From assembly GCF_020360975.1 (NCBI RefSeq), contig NW_025408668.1:5828001-5892000 (forward strand): a stretch of DNA of 64,000 nt. Reading direction: 5' to 3'. The notes under the pieces were generated by a model. The model ran no database searches, was not told the DNA's origin, and was given only the letters and a program-made list of their open reading frames with translations. The translations under genes were made by a program, and so were the position numbers. Positions 30,322 through 40,406 of this stretch are shown piece by piece. The first letter of the stretch is position 1. Every line of letters begins with the position of its first letter. The stretch comes from Hirsutella rhossiliensis (lineage: Eukaryota; Ascomycota; Sordariomycetes; Hypocreales; Ophiocordycipitaceae).

Positions 30322-33166
30322 CAGCCGATATGTACCTTTCAGGGCATCACTCGAAGACATTCACAAAGCCCTCGAACCCAAGACTTTGATCGATCCTGCA
30401 ACAAAAGTACCACAACACTACCATGAATTCTTGAAGGCATTCGACCAATCAGAGGCGGATAAACTCCCCCCACACCGAGACTGCGACCACGAAATTGAAC
30501 TTCAACCTGGAACGACTCCACCACATGGACCTCTGTACGGGATGTCCCAAGACGAACTTCTCGTCCTCCGGAAATTCCTTCAGGAAAACCTTGACAAGGG
30601 TTTTATACGCGCTAGCACCTCACCGGCGGCCTCGCCGGTGTTATTTGCAAAGAAGCCAGGAGGGCCTTCGTTTTTGCGTGGACTACCGAGCTCTTAACGC
30701 GATAACCATCAAGAACCGCTACCCGCTACCGTTAATCCAGGAGACACTTTCTCAGCTAAGCCAAGCCAAGTATTTCACCAAACTCGATGTCGTCGCAGCG
30801 TTCAATCGAATACGCATCAAGGAGGGTCAGGAGTGGATGACGGCGTTCAACACAAGATATGGTCTCTTCGAGAGCATGGTGATGCCTTTTGACTATCAAA
30901 CGCCCCAGCTACCTTTCAAGCTCGAATCAACGAAGTCTTACGCCCATTCCTTGATAGATATTGCACAGCCTACATCGACGACATTCTCATCTACTCAGAC
31001 GACCTCGCCACCCACAGACTCCACGTCAAATCAGTACTTCAAGCACTTGAAGCCGCAGGCCTACAACTTGACGTCAAGAAATGCGAATTTGAGACTACTG
31101 AAGTTAAATATCTGGGCATGATCATCTCAACCACTGGAGTACGGATGGACCCAGAGAAAGTCGACTGTCTCATCAACTGGGAGGCCCTATCAACGTCAAA
31201 GATGTTCAAGCCTTCTTAGGATTCTCGAATTTCTACAGACGGTTCATCAAGGGATTTTCACGCATCGTACGACCACTTGTTGCCCTGACACGGAAACTAG
31301 TCAAATGGAACTGGACTTCATCGTGCCAAGAAGCATTCGATATGCTCAAAAATAGCTTCACTTCAGCGCCAATCCTCAGACACTTCGACCCCGCAAGAGA
31401 AGTGTTTGTCGAATGCGACGCATCCGATTTTGTCTCTTCGGGCATCCTCTCCCAGGAAGATGATCAAGGAGTGCTACACCCAGTGGCTTTCATGTCCAAG
31501 AAGTACGACCCCGCTGAGTGCAATTACGAGATCTATGACAAAGAACTTTTGGCTATTGTACGCTGCTTCGAATGCTGGAGACCCGAACTCCAAGGCACGC
31601 ACCACCAGATTACAGTCATCACTGACCATGCCAACCTTCGATATTTCATGACAACCAAGCAACTTTCAAGACGACAAGTCAGGTGGAGCGAATTCCTATC
31701 ACAGTTCCAATTCGCTATCAAGTCAGTGCCTGGGAAAGAGAACGGAAAACCTGACTCACTCACACGAAGATCACAAGACTTGCCGAAAGATGAAAATGAC
31801 GACCGCATCCAGTACCAACAACAGTCGCTGCTTAAGCCTTGCAACGTAGACTCCTCCGTACAAGAACAACTAAAGCTTGACCCCGAGCTCTCAGAACTCT
31901 TTGCCAATCTCTCCTGGGAACAAGAAATTGCACTATGTCCCGCCATTCTTGACGAAATTCAGCCAGAACCAATCAACCACAGAATCACAAGACTTCTAGA
32001 CAAGGGCTATGAGGAGGACGAATGGTGGATGAAAATCAGGGACGAGATGCTCAAACCCCATGGCACTCCTCACTCGAAGGAAGTTTCTCTATCGGAATGC
32101 ATGATAAACGAAGGCCGATTATATTTCCGAGAGAGGCTATACGTACCCGCAGGCGAACTACGGACCCTTCTCACTCAACTCGCCCACGACAGCGTCGAAT
32201 CAGGCCACCCCGGGAAAAACAAGCTATACGAACTCATTTCACGCTCTTATTGGTGGCCAAGGCTTAGCGCCGATACGAAACAATTCACACGCAATTGCCA
32301 CGGATGCCTGAGGAACAAGACCTCCCGGTTACGGTACCAGGGGACGTTGAAACCGCTCCCAGTTCCTTGCAAAGATGGAGGACTTGTCCGTTGACTTCAT
32401 TGGCCCAATTCAGCGCACAGCTCGTGGATTCAACGCAATCATGGTGGTAGTCGATAGGCTGTCAAAGGACAGACATTTCACGCCTTGCAAGACCGACATG
32501 AAAGCACATGACTTGGCAACGCTCTTCGTACGAGATGTCTGGAAACTCCATGGACTACCGGATTCAATCGTATCTGATAGAGGACCACTGTTTGTCTCGG
32601 AATTCTGGAAAGCGGTTTGCCACCGCCTACAGATCAATATCAGCCTCTCCACAGCATATCACCCCGAAACTGACGGCCAGACGGAAAACGCTAACTCATT
32701 TCTCGAACAATACCTTCGCCAGTATGTTAGCTTTGCTCAGGACGACTGGGACGAGTGGCTCCCATTGGCCGAATTCGCAGCCCGTAACGTTGTTAGCGAT
32801 TCAACGGGAATGTCTCCATTTTTTGCGAACACAGGCTACCACCCCCGAATGAGCTTTGGTCCCCCTCGCGCAATACCACTCGCGGCATCCAAAGACCTGG
32901 CAGAACGCTGCAACGAGGGGAACGAATTTGTCGCCAAGATGCAAGAAATCACTGATCTACTTCGGACAAACCTGCTCTCAGCTCAAGCCTCACAAGAACA
33001 GTTCGCCAACGCAAATAGATCACCGGCGCCAGCGTACCGAGTTGGAGACATGGTGCTACTTAGCACACGCAACATCGATTCGACCAGACCCATCCCCAAA
33101 CTAGATCATAAGTTCATTGGCCCTTTTCGAATCGAGCGCGTGCTCAACCTCACTCCTACCAACTGA
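30322..33166 (+). pseudogene. pol: pol, reverse transcriptase / RNase H / integrase segments
   Basis: Reverse transcriptase homology runs ~30386-31180 with [10 protein letters not shown] (~30675) and [11 protein letters not shown] (~30970), the catalytic YIDD. RNase H covers ~31342-31790 (FVECDASDF, YDKELLAIV). Integrase covers ~32100-33166 with an H..H..C..C zinc finger (SGHPGKNKL to CHGC) and the DDE core VDFIGP, SDRGPLF, TDGQTEN. Frame breaks lie near 30660, 30890, 31187, 32362-32380 and ~33145. Every catalytic motif is still readable, so decay beyond indels is slight. Confidence 0.88.
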
Positions 33167-33284
33167 AGTTGCCACATGAATTAGACTCAATTCACAATTC
33201 ATTCCACGCCAACCTCCTACGACCGTCACCAAACGACCCGCTCCCCCAATACAACACACCGCCCCACCAATAACGCTAGATGCA

Positions 33285-33548
33285 AAGGGGGAGAAACTCT
33301 GGGCGATTGAAGCAATACTGGACTCGAAACGCACAAAACAGAAAGGCTTCCAGTACCATATACTATGGAGAGGCTTCGACCTTGAGCAGGCAACATGGGA
33401 ACCACTACAGAACGTCGTCAACGCTCACATCGCCATCAGAGACTTCGAGAAGCACAGCAAAAACAAACCCAGACCCACGAAACAAGAAGTGCAAAATGCT
33501 CGCCTACAGGCTCAGCAAGACGTGGAAGAATCAGAAGCGATGGAGTAA
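33285..33548 (+). pseudogene. C-terminal chromodomain of the integrase
   Basis: An open segment ending at TAA 33546-33548 encodes a chromodomain: LWAIEAILDSK, then YHILWRGFD and TWEPLQNV. Aromatic residues at the cage positions (Trp, Tyr/Trp and Trp) are present. Chromodomains of chromoviruses direct integration to methylated-histone chromatin. It is out of frame with the preceding integrase core because of breaks between 33145 and 33290. Confidence 0.85.
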
Positions 33549-33560
33549 GGGAGGCCCATG

Positions 33561-33724
33561 TGTGAGGGAACGATCATGTGACTTTCATACTTTATGAAAT
33601 GTCTCACTTTGATTCATGTAAATAGCGAAAGTCAGAGTCTTCCTTAGGAACCTCCTTCTCTCTTCGTAGACAATCACTTTACCCAAGTCGCACCCGACCT
33701 TGTTCGTGCACTTGTACCGTCACA
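33561..33724 (+). repeat. 3' LTR, 164 bp
   Basis: Identical to the 5' LTR. A short purine stretch (AAGGGAGG, 33547-33554) lies just upstream and is a weak candidate for the polypurine tract that primes plus-strand synthesis. Confidence 0.95.
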
Positions 33725-33729
33725 AGGGC
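33725..33729. repeat. Target-site duplication, right copy (AGGGC)
   Basis: Matches 28028-28032 exactly and directly follows the 3' LTR. Confidence 0.93.
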
Positions 33730-35064
33730 CTCCACTTGGTGCGAGGCAAAGCAAGGGAGAAGGAGAAAGTGGATGTTTGGGAGTGAGTTGAAAAGACGAT
33801 GCACGAAATTAGATGCCTGGGGTGGTTGCTGCCGGGTGTTTGCCACTTGCCAGGTGCACGTGGGCTGCTGGAACAGAGAGGCAAGGCCCTGCTACATCTT
33901 TGAAATTTCCAGGGTCCGCACATGGACTCTCGCAGGCGTCTTCCCCTGTCACGGACCCAAATATCCTCAAGAAGCACAACGCATGGTTCTGGCCTCCCTG
34001 CTTCGACCGGGATGTGCTGGCATACGAATGTAAAACCGGGAGACTCAACGGTCTGCCAGTGACCGTCACCGTCGGCGATGCTAGTCTCTGGCCCGCAAGC
34101 CCTGGCAAAGTCGGTCTAGCAGAGCGTGGAGGAGGTTTCTTCTGACGAAAGGCAGCATGCCTCGGATTAATCAAAGCATTACAGGTGTCGAGCGCAACAA
34201 CTTCACGCGCATCTCGCACCTCGCGGAGGATCATACAATGAGCCTGGAGAAATTCCAAGGCACCGCTTGGCTTCAAGGTAGTCATTCGCACCCACTGCCG
34301 ATTCCAGGCTTCAGTTCAGTCGATGGCCGGTCGGAGGGGGAGGACACCTGATTCCACTTCATTAAGCGATACAGAACGGCAGCCTCTCATCTTGAAATGA
34401 ACCCTTTGCTGAACGACAGGGCCGGAACGCAGCGAACCAGCTACGCCGAGATACGGGGCAGTCAGCGAGTACTCGTGGAGCCGGTAACCTTGATGTCGAT
34501 AGTCCAACGATGTGGCGAAGCGTCGAGATCGAGGCATCCTGGAACCGAGGCCGAGATCTCGATGAGAACTACGCCGAAGTCGAGAGTGACGGAGCTCCAG
34601 CTCAGCTGACTGACCGCAGCCAAGCTGCGACCCATGGCGGATCAGACTTCCATACTCCGGCAAGGCAATACAGTGCCGAGGTCGAAGAGTCTGAAAGCTG
34701 GTATCTGTCCCATACGTTGTCGTTTTGTTGATGAGAAAACTACTAATGGGCAGCTGGTACTTTGTATCTTTGGAGCCGGGGCTGACGAGCTCGATGATGA
34801 GAGTGGCGGCGTCCTATTGCCCTTAGCTGCTTTTACTACCATTGTCTTCCCACCTCTAGGCGCATCCTAAGCGTTAAGCTTGTAAGTCATCCCTATTTGT
34901 GTGGTCTGTAACATGGTGCCTTAAGCACCTAGGGGCATAAGGCTACTCAAGCCACCATCACTCTTAAACATGGGCTGATTTACATGCATCACACCTGAAA
35001 TTGCCAGCATGTCAACCTTTTCCTCCTCTTGAAATATAAGGAGTTAAGCTCCTCCATGAGCCCC
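33730..35064. other. Intergenic, possibly decayed coding sequence
   Basis: 1.3 kb between the retrotransposon and argininosuccinate synthase. A 110-codon plus-strand frame (33813-34145) and a frame around 34510-34731 read like plausible protein in part, but no family is recognised and no splice model joins them. They could be remnants of a gene. No repeat was found. Confidence 0.3.
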
Positions 35065-37129
35065 CTAAGTCAAAGGTTCGCCCTGCTGAATCTTGGCCGC
35101 ACCGTACTTCTCGAGCCGGATCGCCTGAATAGCAATAAATCCGCTGGTGTCCTCGGGGCTGAATCCCTCCAGAGTGTCCATAGAGGCCTGCGTCTCCGAG
35201 TAGAGGTTGCTCGTCTCGCTGGATCGGCCAAGGACATAAGCCCCGCCCTTGTAAACCATCATGTCGACCTTCCCTTCCACATGGCGCTGGCTGAAGACGA
35301 TGCTGTTTTCTAGGAGTTCTCTCTCCGGGCTGAAGTACATGCCTGTGCAGGTCAGTATGTCGCACGAGAGCGGGAATAAGACGCCATACCATTGTACAGG
35401 CATTGAGACCACTCATTCGAGATGTAGGAGCAGATCGACTTCACTTTCGAGTCAAGGACAAGCCCCTCCAAATCTATGTGAGCAAGCCTCAATACGCTCA
35501 TAGCGGGAGAATCGTAGCTGCAATCAGGGAAGTCAGTGCCAGCTCCGAAAAATGAGGCCGGTTTGCCGAGACCCATGTGAAGCCAGGGAGGACGTGTGCT
35601 CGTGGGGAAAACTTGGGTACGACGCTAGAAGAAAGCTCGCCGAGGAATGGTGCCCTCAGCTTCGAAGTAAAGAAAAGAAAGAAGACTTACCAACCGCGGC
35701 TCTTGAGCCCAATAAACCGACTCTCAACGATATCGATTCTACCCACGCCATTCCGCCCAGCCACTTGGTTGAGGGCCTTGAAGAGCTCTAGCGAACCAGT
35801 CACGGTCTCGCCGCCAACTTCCAGCTTGACGGGAATTCCTTGCTTGAACCAAATTGAGAATTTGGTCGGCTCATTAGGGGCTTCGAGGGGATCTACGTAA
35901 AGATTAGCTGCCTGCTCTTGTCCAGATTATCAAGGACAAGCACGCACCGACGGTTCTGGTCCAAATCTCCTTCGGAGGAGGGAGCTGTGGCTGTTCAAGT
36001 ATGCCAGACTCATATGAACAATGCGCCAGGTTGTCTGTGAATGGTGTTAAAAGGGCCATCATCAGACAATCGACCCTTACATACCATCCATGGACCACGG
36101 GGCCTTTGGAGAGGACGACACTGGGATGTCGTTTTCAGCCGCAAACTTCAAGAGATCTGCACGGCCCCTATGACCAGTCAACAACCCCTCGAGAAAGCGA
36201 GCTCCCAAAACATGAGAAACAATTGAGTCAACGGGAGACTGACTGGAATCGGTTGAAGAATTTAGGCATTCTCCACGGGGCAATGACGGACAGGGATGGA
36301 TCGCAGGCCTTCCACGCCAGCTCGAAACGAACTTGGCTGTGTGGGGTTAGTATCGCGTCGGCCTCTGGTGTCTGGTAAAACCTACTCGTTCTACCAGACG
36401 TTAGTAACAAACTCATGTTATGAACGGGTCAGGCCCAAGAATTAGAGGACAACTTACGCCCTTGCCCGTGCAGCCATGGCTGAGAATGTCACACTTGTGC
36501 TTGTGAGCAGCTCGGACCTGGGCTCGTGCAATGACGGGGCGAGCCAGGGAGGTGCCGAGGAGGTATCGGTCTTCGTAGATGGCGTTGCCTTTGCCTTGTC
36601 AGCATCAGACCTCAACAACGTCATGGCAGACAAACATTGGATGGCGCGGAAGATGAGCTCATCAACAAATTCCTGCTGCAGGTTGTCGATGACCATGCGC
36701 TCGGCACCAAGAGCGAGAGCCTTCTTCTCGACGGCGGCAAAGTCCTCCTCCTGACCGACATCGGCAAGGAAGCACTACTCCGGGTCAGGCGGTGACGTTG
36801 GGTTAGATCGGGGCGGACGTAGACGTACGACGACGGTGTAGCCCTGCGACGAATATTAGCAATGCGATCAGGATGGGGAACACTCGTAGACGCAGATGGT
36901 GGGCCGAGGATAAGAGAGAGATGCTTACCTCGAGAATGAGCCACTTCAGGATGGTCGAGGTATCGAGACCTGCGAGACGTGGTCAATTGAAACCCAAAGC
37001 CAAGGCATCTTGCGCAGCCAGGCACCGCATCGGGCGCTTACCTCCGGAGTAGGCGCTGTTGGTAGTGTTAGCCAAGCTCCATTCCACCGGAATCTGGACA
37101 TCTTACAGGCAAACTCGTTTGGAAGACAT
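35065..37129 (-). CDS. Argininosuccinate synthase, 412 aa, 13 exons with a 5-nt microexon
   Basis: Thirteen exons (minus order: 37107-37129, 37042-37055, 36929-36969, 36829-36843, 36636-36774, 36458-36588, 36386-36390, 36244-36336, 36085-36167, 35948-36034, 35691-35892, 35390-35517, 35065-35342) give exactly 413 codons including the stop, every phase matching. The product runs from the ATP-pyrophosphatase loop AYSGGLDTS (residues ~9-17) through [25 protein letters not shown] and KSRGCYDSP to MYFSPERE and [10 protein letters not shown], all diagnostic of the family. The enzyme joins citrulline and aspartate using ATP in arginine synthesis (cytosol). Residues ND of GKGND come from the microexon. 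All motifs are intact, so it is probably functional. Its position in a repeat-rich island leaves open that it is a paralogue of the main arginine-pathway gene. Confidence 0.9.
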
Positions 37130-37311
37130 GACGGCGCTGATTCTGTTGGCGAGCAAGAAGCCTGTGCTTGCAGATTGGGTATAATATATAATATATGCGG
37201 TGTGAGCGAGTGGAAGAAAAGGTTGAAATCCTGGCCGAGCAATCGGAGCAGCTGATAAGTTTTGGCCTTGGTTATTACAGCTTACGCTACGCAGTAATAC
37301 GAGGCGAACCT

Positions 37312-38071
37312 AAGCGGGGAAGTGTGTGTGACTGACTGATCAAGGGGCAGCGCCGATACCGCACATTTTGTGTGCGCATATTCCGTGCGCCTGCGTTATG
37401 CACCTTTAATGCATACATATAGGTGAGGTTATCACAGCATGTGAAAAACGGTATGTTGCGCGCCCTTCTAGCGTTGAGATGTGCATGTCCCTAAAGGAGG
37501 CCCTCCTCTTTAAATCTTTGCGCTGTCTGCCCTCCTTTTGGACTTTGCATTTGCCTCATTCTATTTATGCGGCCCTAACCTCCCATTCGGCCAGCCTAAC
37601 GGACTTATACTTGGCATTTTTGTGAGAGCTCTTGTGAGAGCTGTTGTGAGGGCATTGCGACGACGATTTCGTCTTGTGCGAGGTCAATTAGTTGGTGTTG
37701 TGAGCCAACAGTAGTCTCATCAACCTTGCCAGCGCTGTCTCCTAACGAGCCGGATTGAGGGTCGCCGGCGAAGCTCATCGTGCTCGTCAGGGAGGGGCAT
37801 GCGGTGTATTGCTTGTGATGTGTTGACTGCAAGGGCGACGTCTTGTTTCTTTCGCACATGCATCACAGGCGGCGCAGGCCGCGTGCAGAGAGGAAAACGT
37901 GCAGTTAAAAAGAGACTCCATAGCTTTATGGGCTTATAGCAAAAAAGGCGGTGCGAATAGCTTCAAGTTTGCTGTTATGCTGCTTGTGATGGTGAATAGC
38001 GTAGCAGGGAATGTGCGCACACAAATTTGTGTCATCGACGCTGCGCATTGACCAGCCACATTTCTCCGCTT
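37312..38071. mobile_element. ~760-bp non-autonomous element with terminal inverted repeats (candidate)
   Basis: The arm 37312-37404 reappears in inverted form at 37991-38071. After complementing, both arms share AAGCGGrGAArTGTG, CTGrTCAA, GCAGCGyCGAT and GTGTGCGCAyATTCC in the same order with small gaps, roughly 75-80% identical by eye. The interior encodes no transposase; its only frame is an 84-codon minus-strand one. Size and structure fit a MITE or deletion derivative of a DNA transposon. Exact ends and a target duplication could not be fixed. A perfect palindrome TACTGTACAGTA follows the right arm at 38076-38087. Confidence 0.55.
37618..37653. repeat. Short tandem repeat, three ~12-bp units
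   Basis: Three near-identical units of the form TTGTGAGAGCTC / TTGTGAGAGCTG / TTGTGAGGGCAT follow one another inside the inverted-repeat element. No coding role is apparent. Confidence 0.6.
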
Positions 38072-38241
38072 TTGATACTGTACAGTATAGACTACCTAGC
38101 TACTAGTAGGTACCTCACTGTGCTCCGTAGTCTTAATTAATCACTCCATGTTGAGCTTCCGGCGAAAGCAGTTGGACCGCTCCGGGATTGTGCTTATTAA
38201 TACAGTACCGGTATAATCCAACGCTCCACCACCCCAACCCC

Positions 38242-38316
38242 CCTCCATGGCGTAGTGGTGACACGTCTGGAGCCTCTGCGTCGCAGAGGGGTCGGTTCGA
38301 AGCCGGCTGGAGGCAC
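38242..38316 (+). repeat. tRNA-like sequence, probable SINE head or tRNA pseudogene
   Basis: A pol III A box TGGCGTAGTGG (38248-38258) and B box GGTTCGAAGCC (38294-38304) are both present. The T arm folds with a 5-bp stem and TTCGAAG loop, the D arm with a GCGT/ACGT stem, and the acceptor pairs CCTCCA with TGGAGG. However, six extra bases precede a CCTCTGC-GTC-GCAGAGG hairpin in place of a normal anticodon arm, and U33 is missing. It is therefore not a functional tRNA. The downstream ~90 bp could be the body of a SINE. No T-run terminator is close by. Confidence 0.45.
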
Positions 38317-38681
38317 CCCTGAGCGAACAGGGTACACCCGGGTTCCCGCCCGTCAACAGGGAACAGCGTCATGAGAGAACACAATCGGCGTACCAACCAC
38401 CATCAATGACTAACACAACCACGCTTCAACTTCGACACATCGCGCTTCAGTTGCTGGGAATAGGATGCTGAACACTTGGAGAAATTGACCTTCAAGCAGG
38501 TCTGTCATGAAGCGAACAGTGGAATGGTTGGCGCAGCGTAAGATGATATGTGGGGCTTGGGGTGTCATGCATCAGTGTATCGAACCGTCAATAGCCAGAG
38601 CGTCTAGGCCCTATAGGGACCTCCCTCCGGGCGGAATAAATCCATACCATACCCCCCTCTCAGCTCCACCAGCCGAATATC

Positions 38682-39653
38682 ATGGCCTTGCTGTCGGGCA
38701 TCCGGACGCAGGTGCTGTCGTGGTGGCAAGGCACGCCGCTGCCCGGCCTTCCGGACGCGCCGTGCCATTTCCAGGCGTGGCACGCATTTGACGACTCCAG
38801 CAATTCATGGCGTCCGATCGAGTCGACGAGCAATCAGGCCGCCCCGGGCCATGGTCATGACGGCTTTAGAATCGTCACCTGGAACGTTGACGCCACATCG
38901 CCTTTGCCCCAAATGCGTGCAGGCGGCATCATTTCCCGTGCCCTCGGTCTGAGCTCCGCCGTCGACGTCGTCTTTCTTCAGGAAGTCTCGCAGCCTGCTC
39001 TTTCGTTCATACTGGGCGACGCGCGGATACGTCAACTCTGGTACTCGAGTGATGCCGATACGTCCAAATGGGGAGGCCAATCCTTTGGGACAATCACGTT
39101 GCTCTCAAAGCGACGGTTTGATAGGGCAGCAACTCTCGGTCCGGTTTGGAGAGTCAAGTACCCCAGCCGCTTCGCCAGAGATGCACTTTGCTGCGACATC
39201 CTAGCCCCTCCATCTAGCCCAGAACAAGGCGTCGTTCGCGTCCGACTCGTCAATGTCCATCTGGATTCGCTCCCAATAAGGCCCTCCCACCGTCCTCGAC
39301 AAGTCTCGGTCATTGCTTCGCTCATACGGAGCGCGGGTCACGGCCTCGTCGCTGGAGACTTTAACCCCGTGCTTCCAGAAGACAACTCTCTTGTGGAGGA
39401 TCGCGGACTGACAGACGCATGGGGTCAGCTTCACGGCCAAGATCCGGGCTTCACGTGGGGGCTTGATGGGAAGCAACCATTTCCTCCGGGTCGGCTGGAC
39501 AAGATTGCTGCCATGGGCATCCAAGTTGAAGCAATTGAGATTATGCATCCAGAAATCACCACTCATATAGATGCATCGCGCAACGAGACCACTGGCCCGG
39601 TGCCATGGAGCGACCATTCTGGGCTCTGGTGCCACTTTAGTGTCTCACCTTGA
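38682..39653 (+). CDS. Endonuclease/exonuclease/phosphatase (TDP2-like), 323 aa
   Basis: A single intronless frame with all EEP-fold motifs in order: TWNVDA (residue ~66), FLQEVS (~98), NVHLDS (~190), GDFNPV (~223) and WSDHSGL near the C-terminus. The Asn, Glu, Asp/Asn and His that bind Mg2+ and carry out phosphodiester hydrolysis are present. The spacing and the TWNVD start are closest to tyrosyl-DNA phosphodiesterase 2, which removes topoisomerase II adducts from 5' DNA ends; other EEP enzymes cannot be excluded. It is shorter than animal TDP2 because there is no UBA domain. It lies alone in the repeat-rich island. Confidence 0.82.
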   Translation: MALLSGIRTQVLSWWQGTPLPGLPDAPCHFQAWHAFDDSSNSWRPIESTSNQAAPGHGHDGFRIVTWNVDATSPLPQMRAGGIISRALGLSSAVDVVFLQEVSQPALSFILGDARIRQLWYSSDADTSKWGGQSFGTITLLSKRRFDRAATLGPVWRVKYPSRFARDALCCDILAPPSSPEQGVVRVRLVNVHLDSLPIRPSHRPRQVSVIASLIRSAGHGLVAGDFNPVLPEDNSLVEDRGLTDAWGQLHGQDPGFTWGLDGKQPFPPGRLDKIAAMGIQVEAIEIMHPEITTHIDASRNETTGPVPWSDHSGLWCHFSVSP

Positions 39654-40406
39654 CCGTGGCTTGCCGTGTAATGGAGGGAAATCTTCTGAGATGATAAATT
39701 AAGTCGTCAGCTGAGAAAAAATCTCTCTATACATAGGTAGGAATAAGGAGGTTGTAGTAACTTCCATGCCTTGGGTACGGAACCAGTGATGAAAACGCAG
39801 TGCGAAGTACTTTTATTACTCAAGGCGGGTTTGCTGAGGCGGCAAGGGAGGGGAGAGTCAAGTTCAGCATTTAATTCTGACGACAAGCCATCTAGACAGC
39901 ATTGAAATCCTTCTGTTCAAAATCTGGACCTTTTTATCGTTGTTGATACAAGACGTAGGTATATGTTTGATACATTTGTGGTAAGATGGAAGCTATTTCG
40001 TGGAGACCCCCGACAAAGGGCGACGGAAGGGCTACAAGATTTGAAAGAATGTATACTCTAGACCTCATCGGCTATAGCAGATTTTCCTCGAGATGTCTCT
40101 GAACTCGACATCCTCGTATCTATTCGTCCTAGGGGCCGGTTCTGTAACGTAAACCATATCCCTTTACCGTTCAACATTTATTCCAAGTCATAGAAATACC
40201 TAGCATTATCAAACTACAGGATGTTGCTGTACATACTGCGTAAGCGTTAAGAGCAGGAGAAGGGAACAGAAGAAACACAATAAAATAACACCCGCGCTTG
40301 CTAATACTCTTGATAGATTTTCAACCATCGAAGCTTTGGGCTTCGAAAACTATTGAGCTTTAGTCTGAGCAAAGGATTACCATCGCCCTGTATTCTTGGC
40401 ACGCTA
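39654..40406. other. Intergenic, AT-richer, no gene seen
   Basis: About 750 bp with noticeably more A/T than the housekeeping blocks and no frame of interest. It contains the 3' sides of the EEP gene (+) and the nucleotidyltransferase-like gene (-). Confidence 0.45.

Larger units (their letters stand above)
28033..33724 (+). mobile_element. Ty3/gypsy LTR retrotransposon with chromodomain (chromovirus)
   Basis: The 5692-bp element is bounded by two identical 164-bp LTRs that start TGTGA and end TCACA, and is flanked by AGGGC duplications. The internal order is gag with a CCHC zinc knuckle, protease, reverse transcriptase, RNase H, integrase with an HHCC zinc finger and DDE core, then a chromodomain, i.e. 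Ty3/gypsy order. The primer-binding site appears to be self-complementary to the LTR (see 28198-28206). Reading frames are broken at about ten points by single-base changes, mostly at homopolymers. Identical LTRs imply recent insertion. There is no C-to-T transition skew between the LTRs, so no sign of RIP there. Confidence 0.95.

Noticed and set aside
38242..38316. Functional tRNA gene
   Set aside because: The anticodon arm is displaced by six extra bases, U33 is absent, and no T-run terminator follows; kept only as a tRNA-like repeat.
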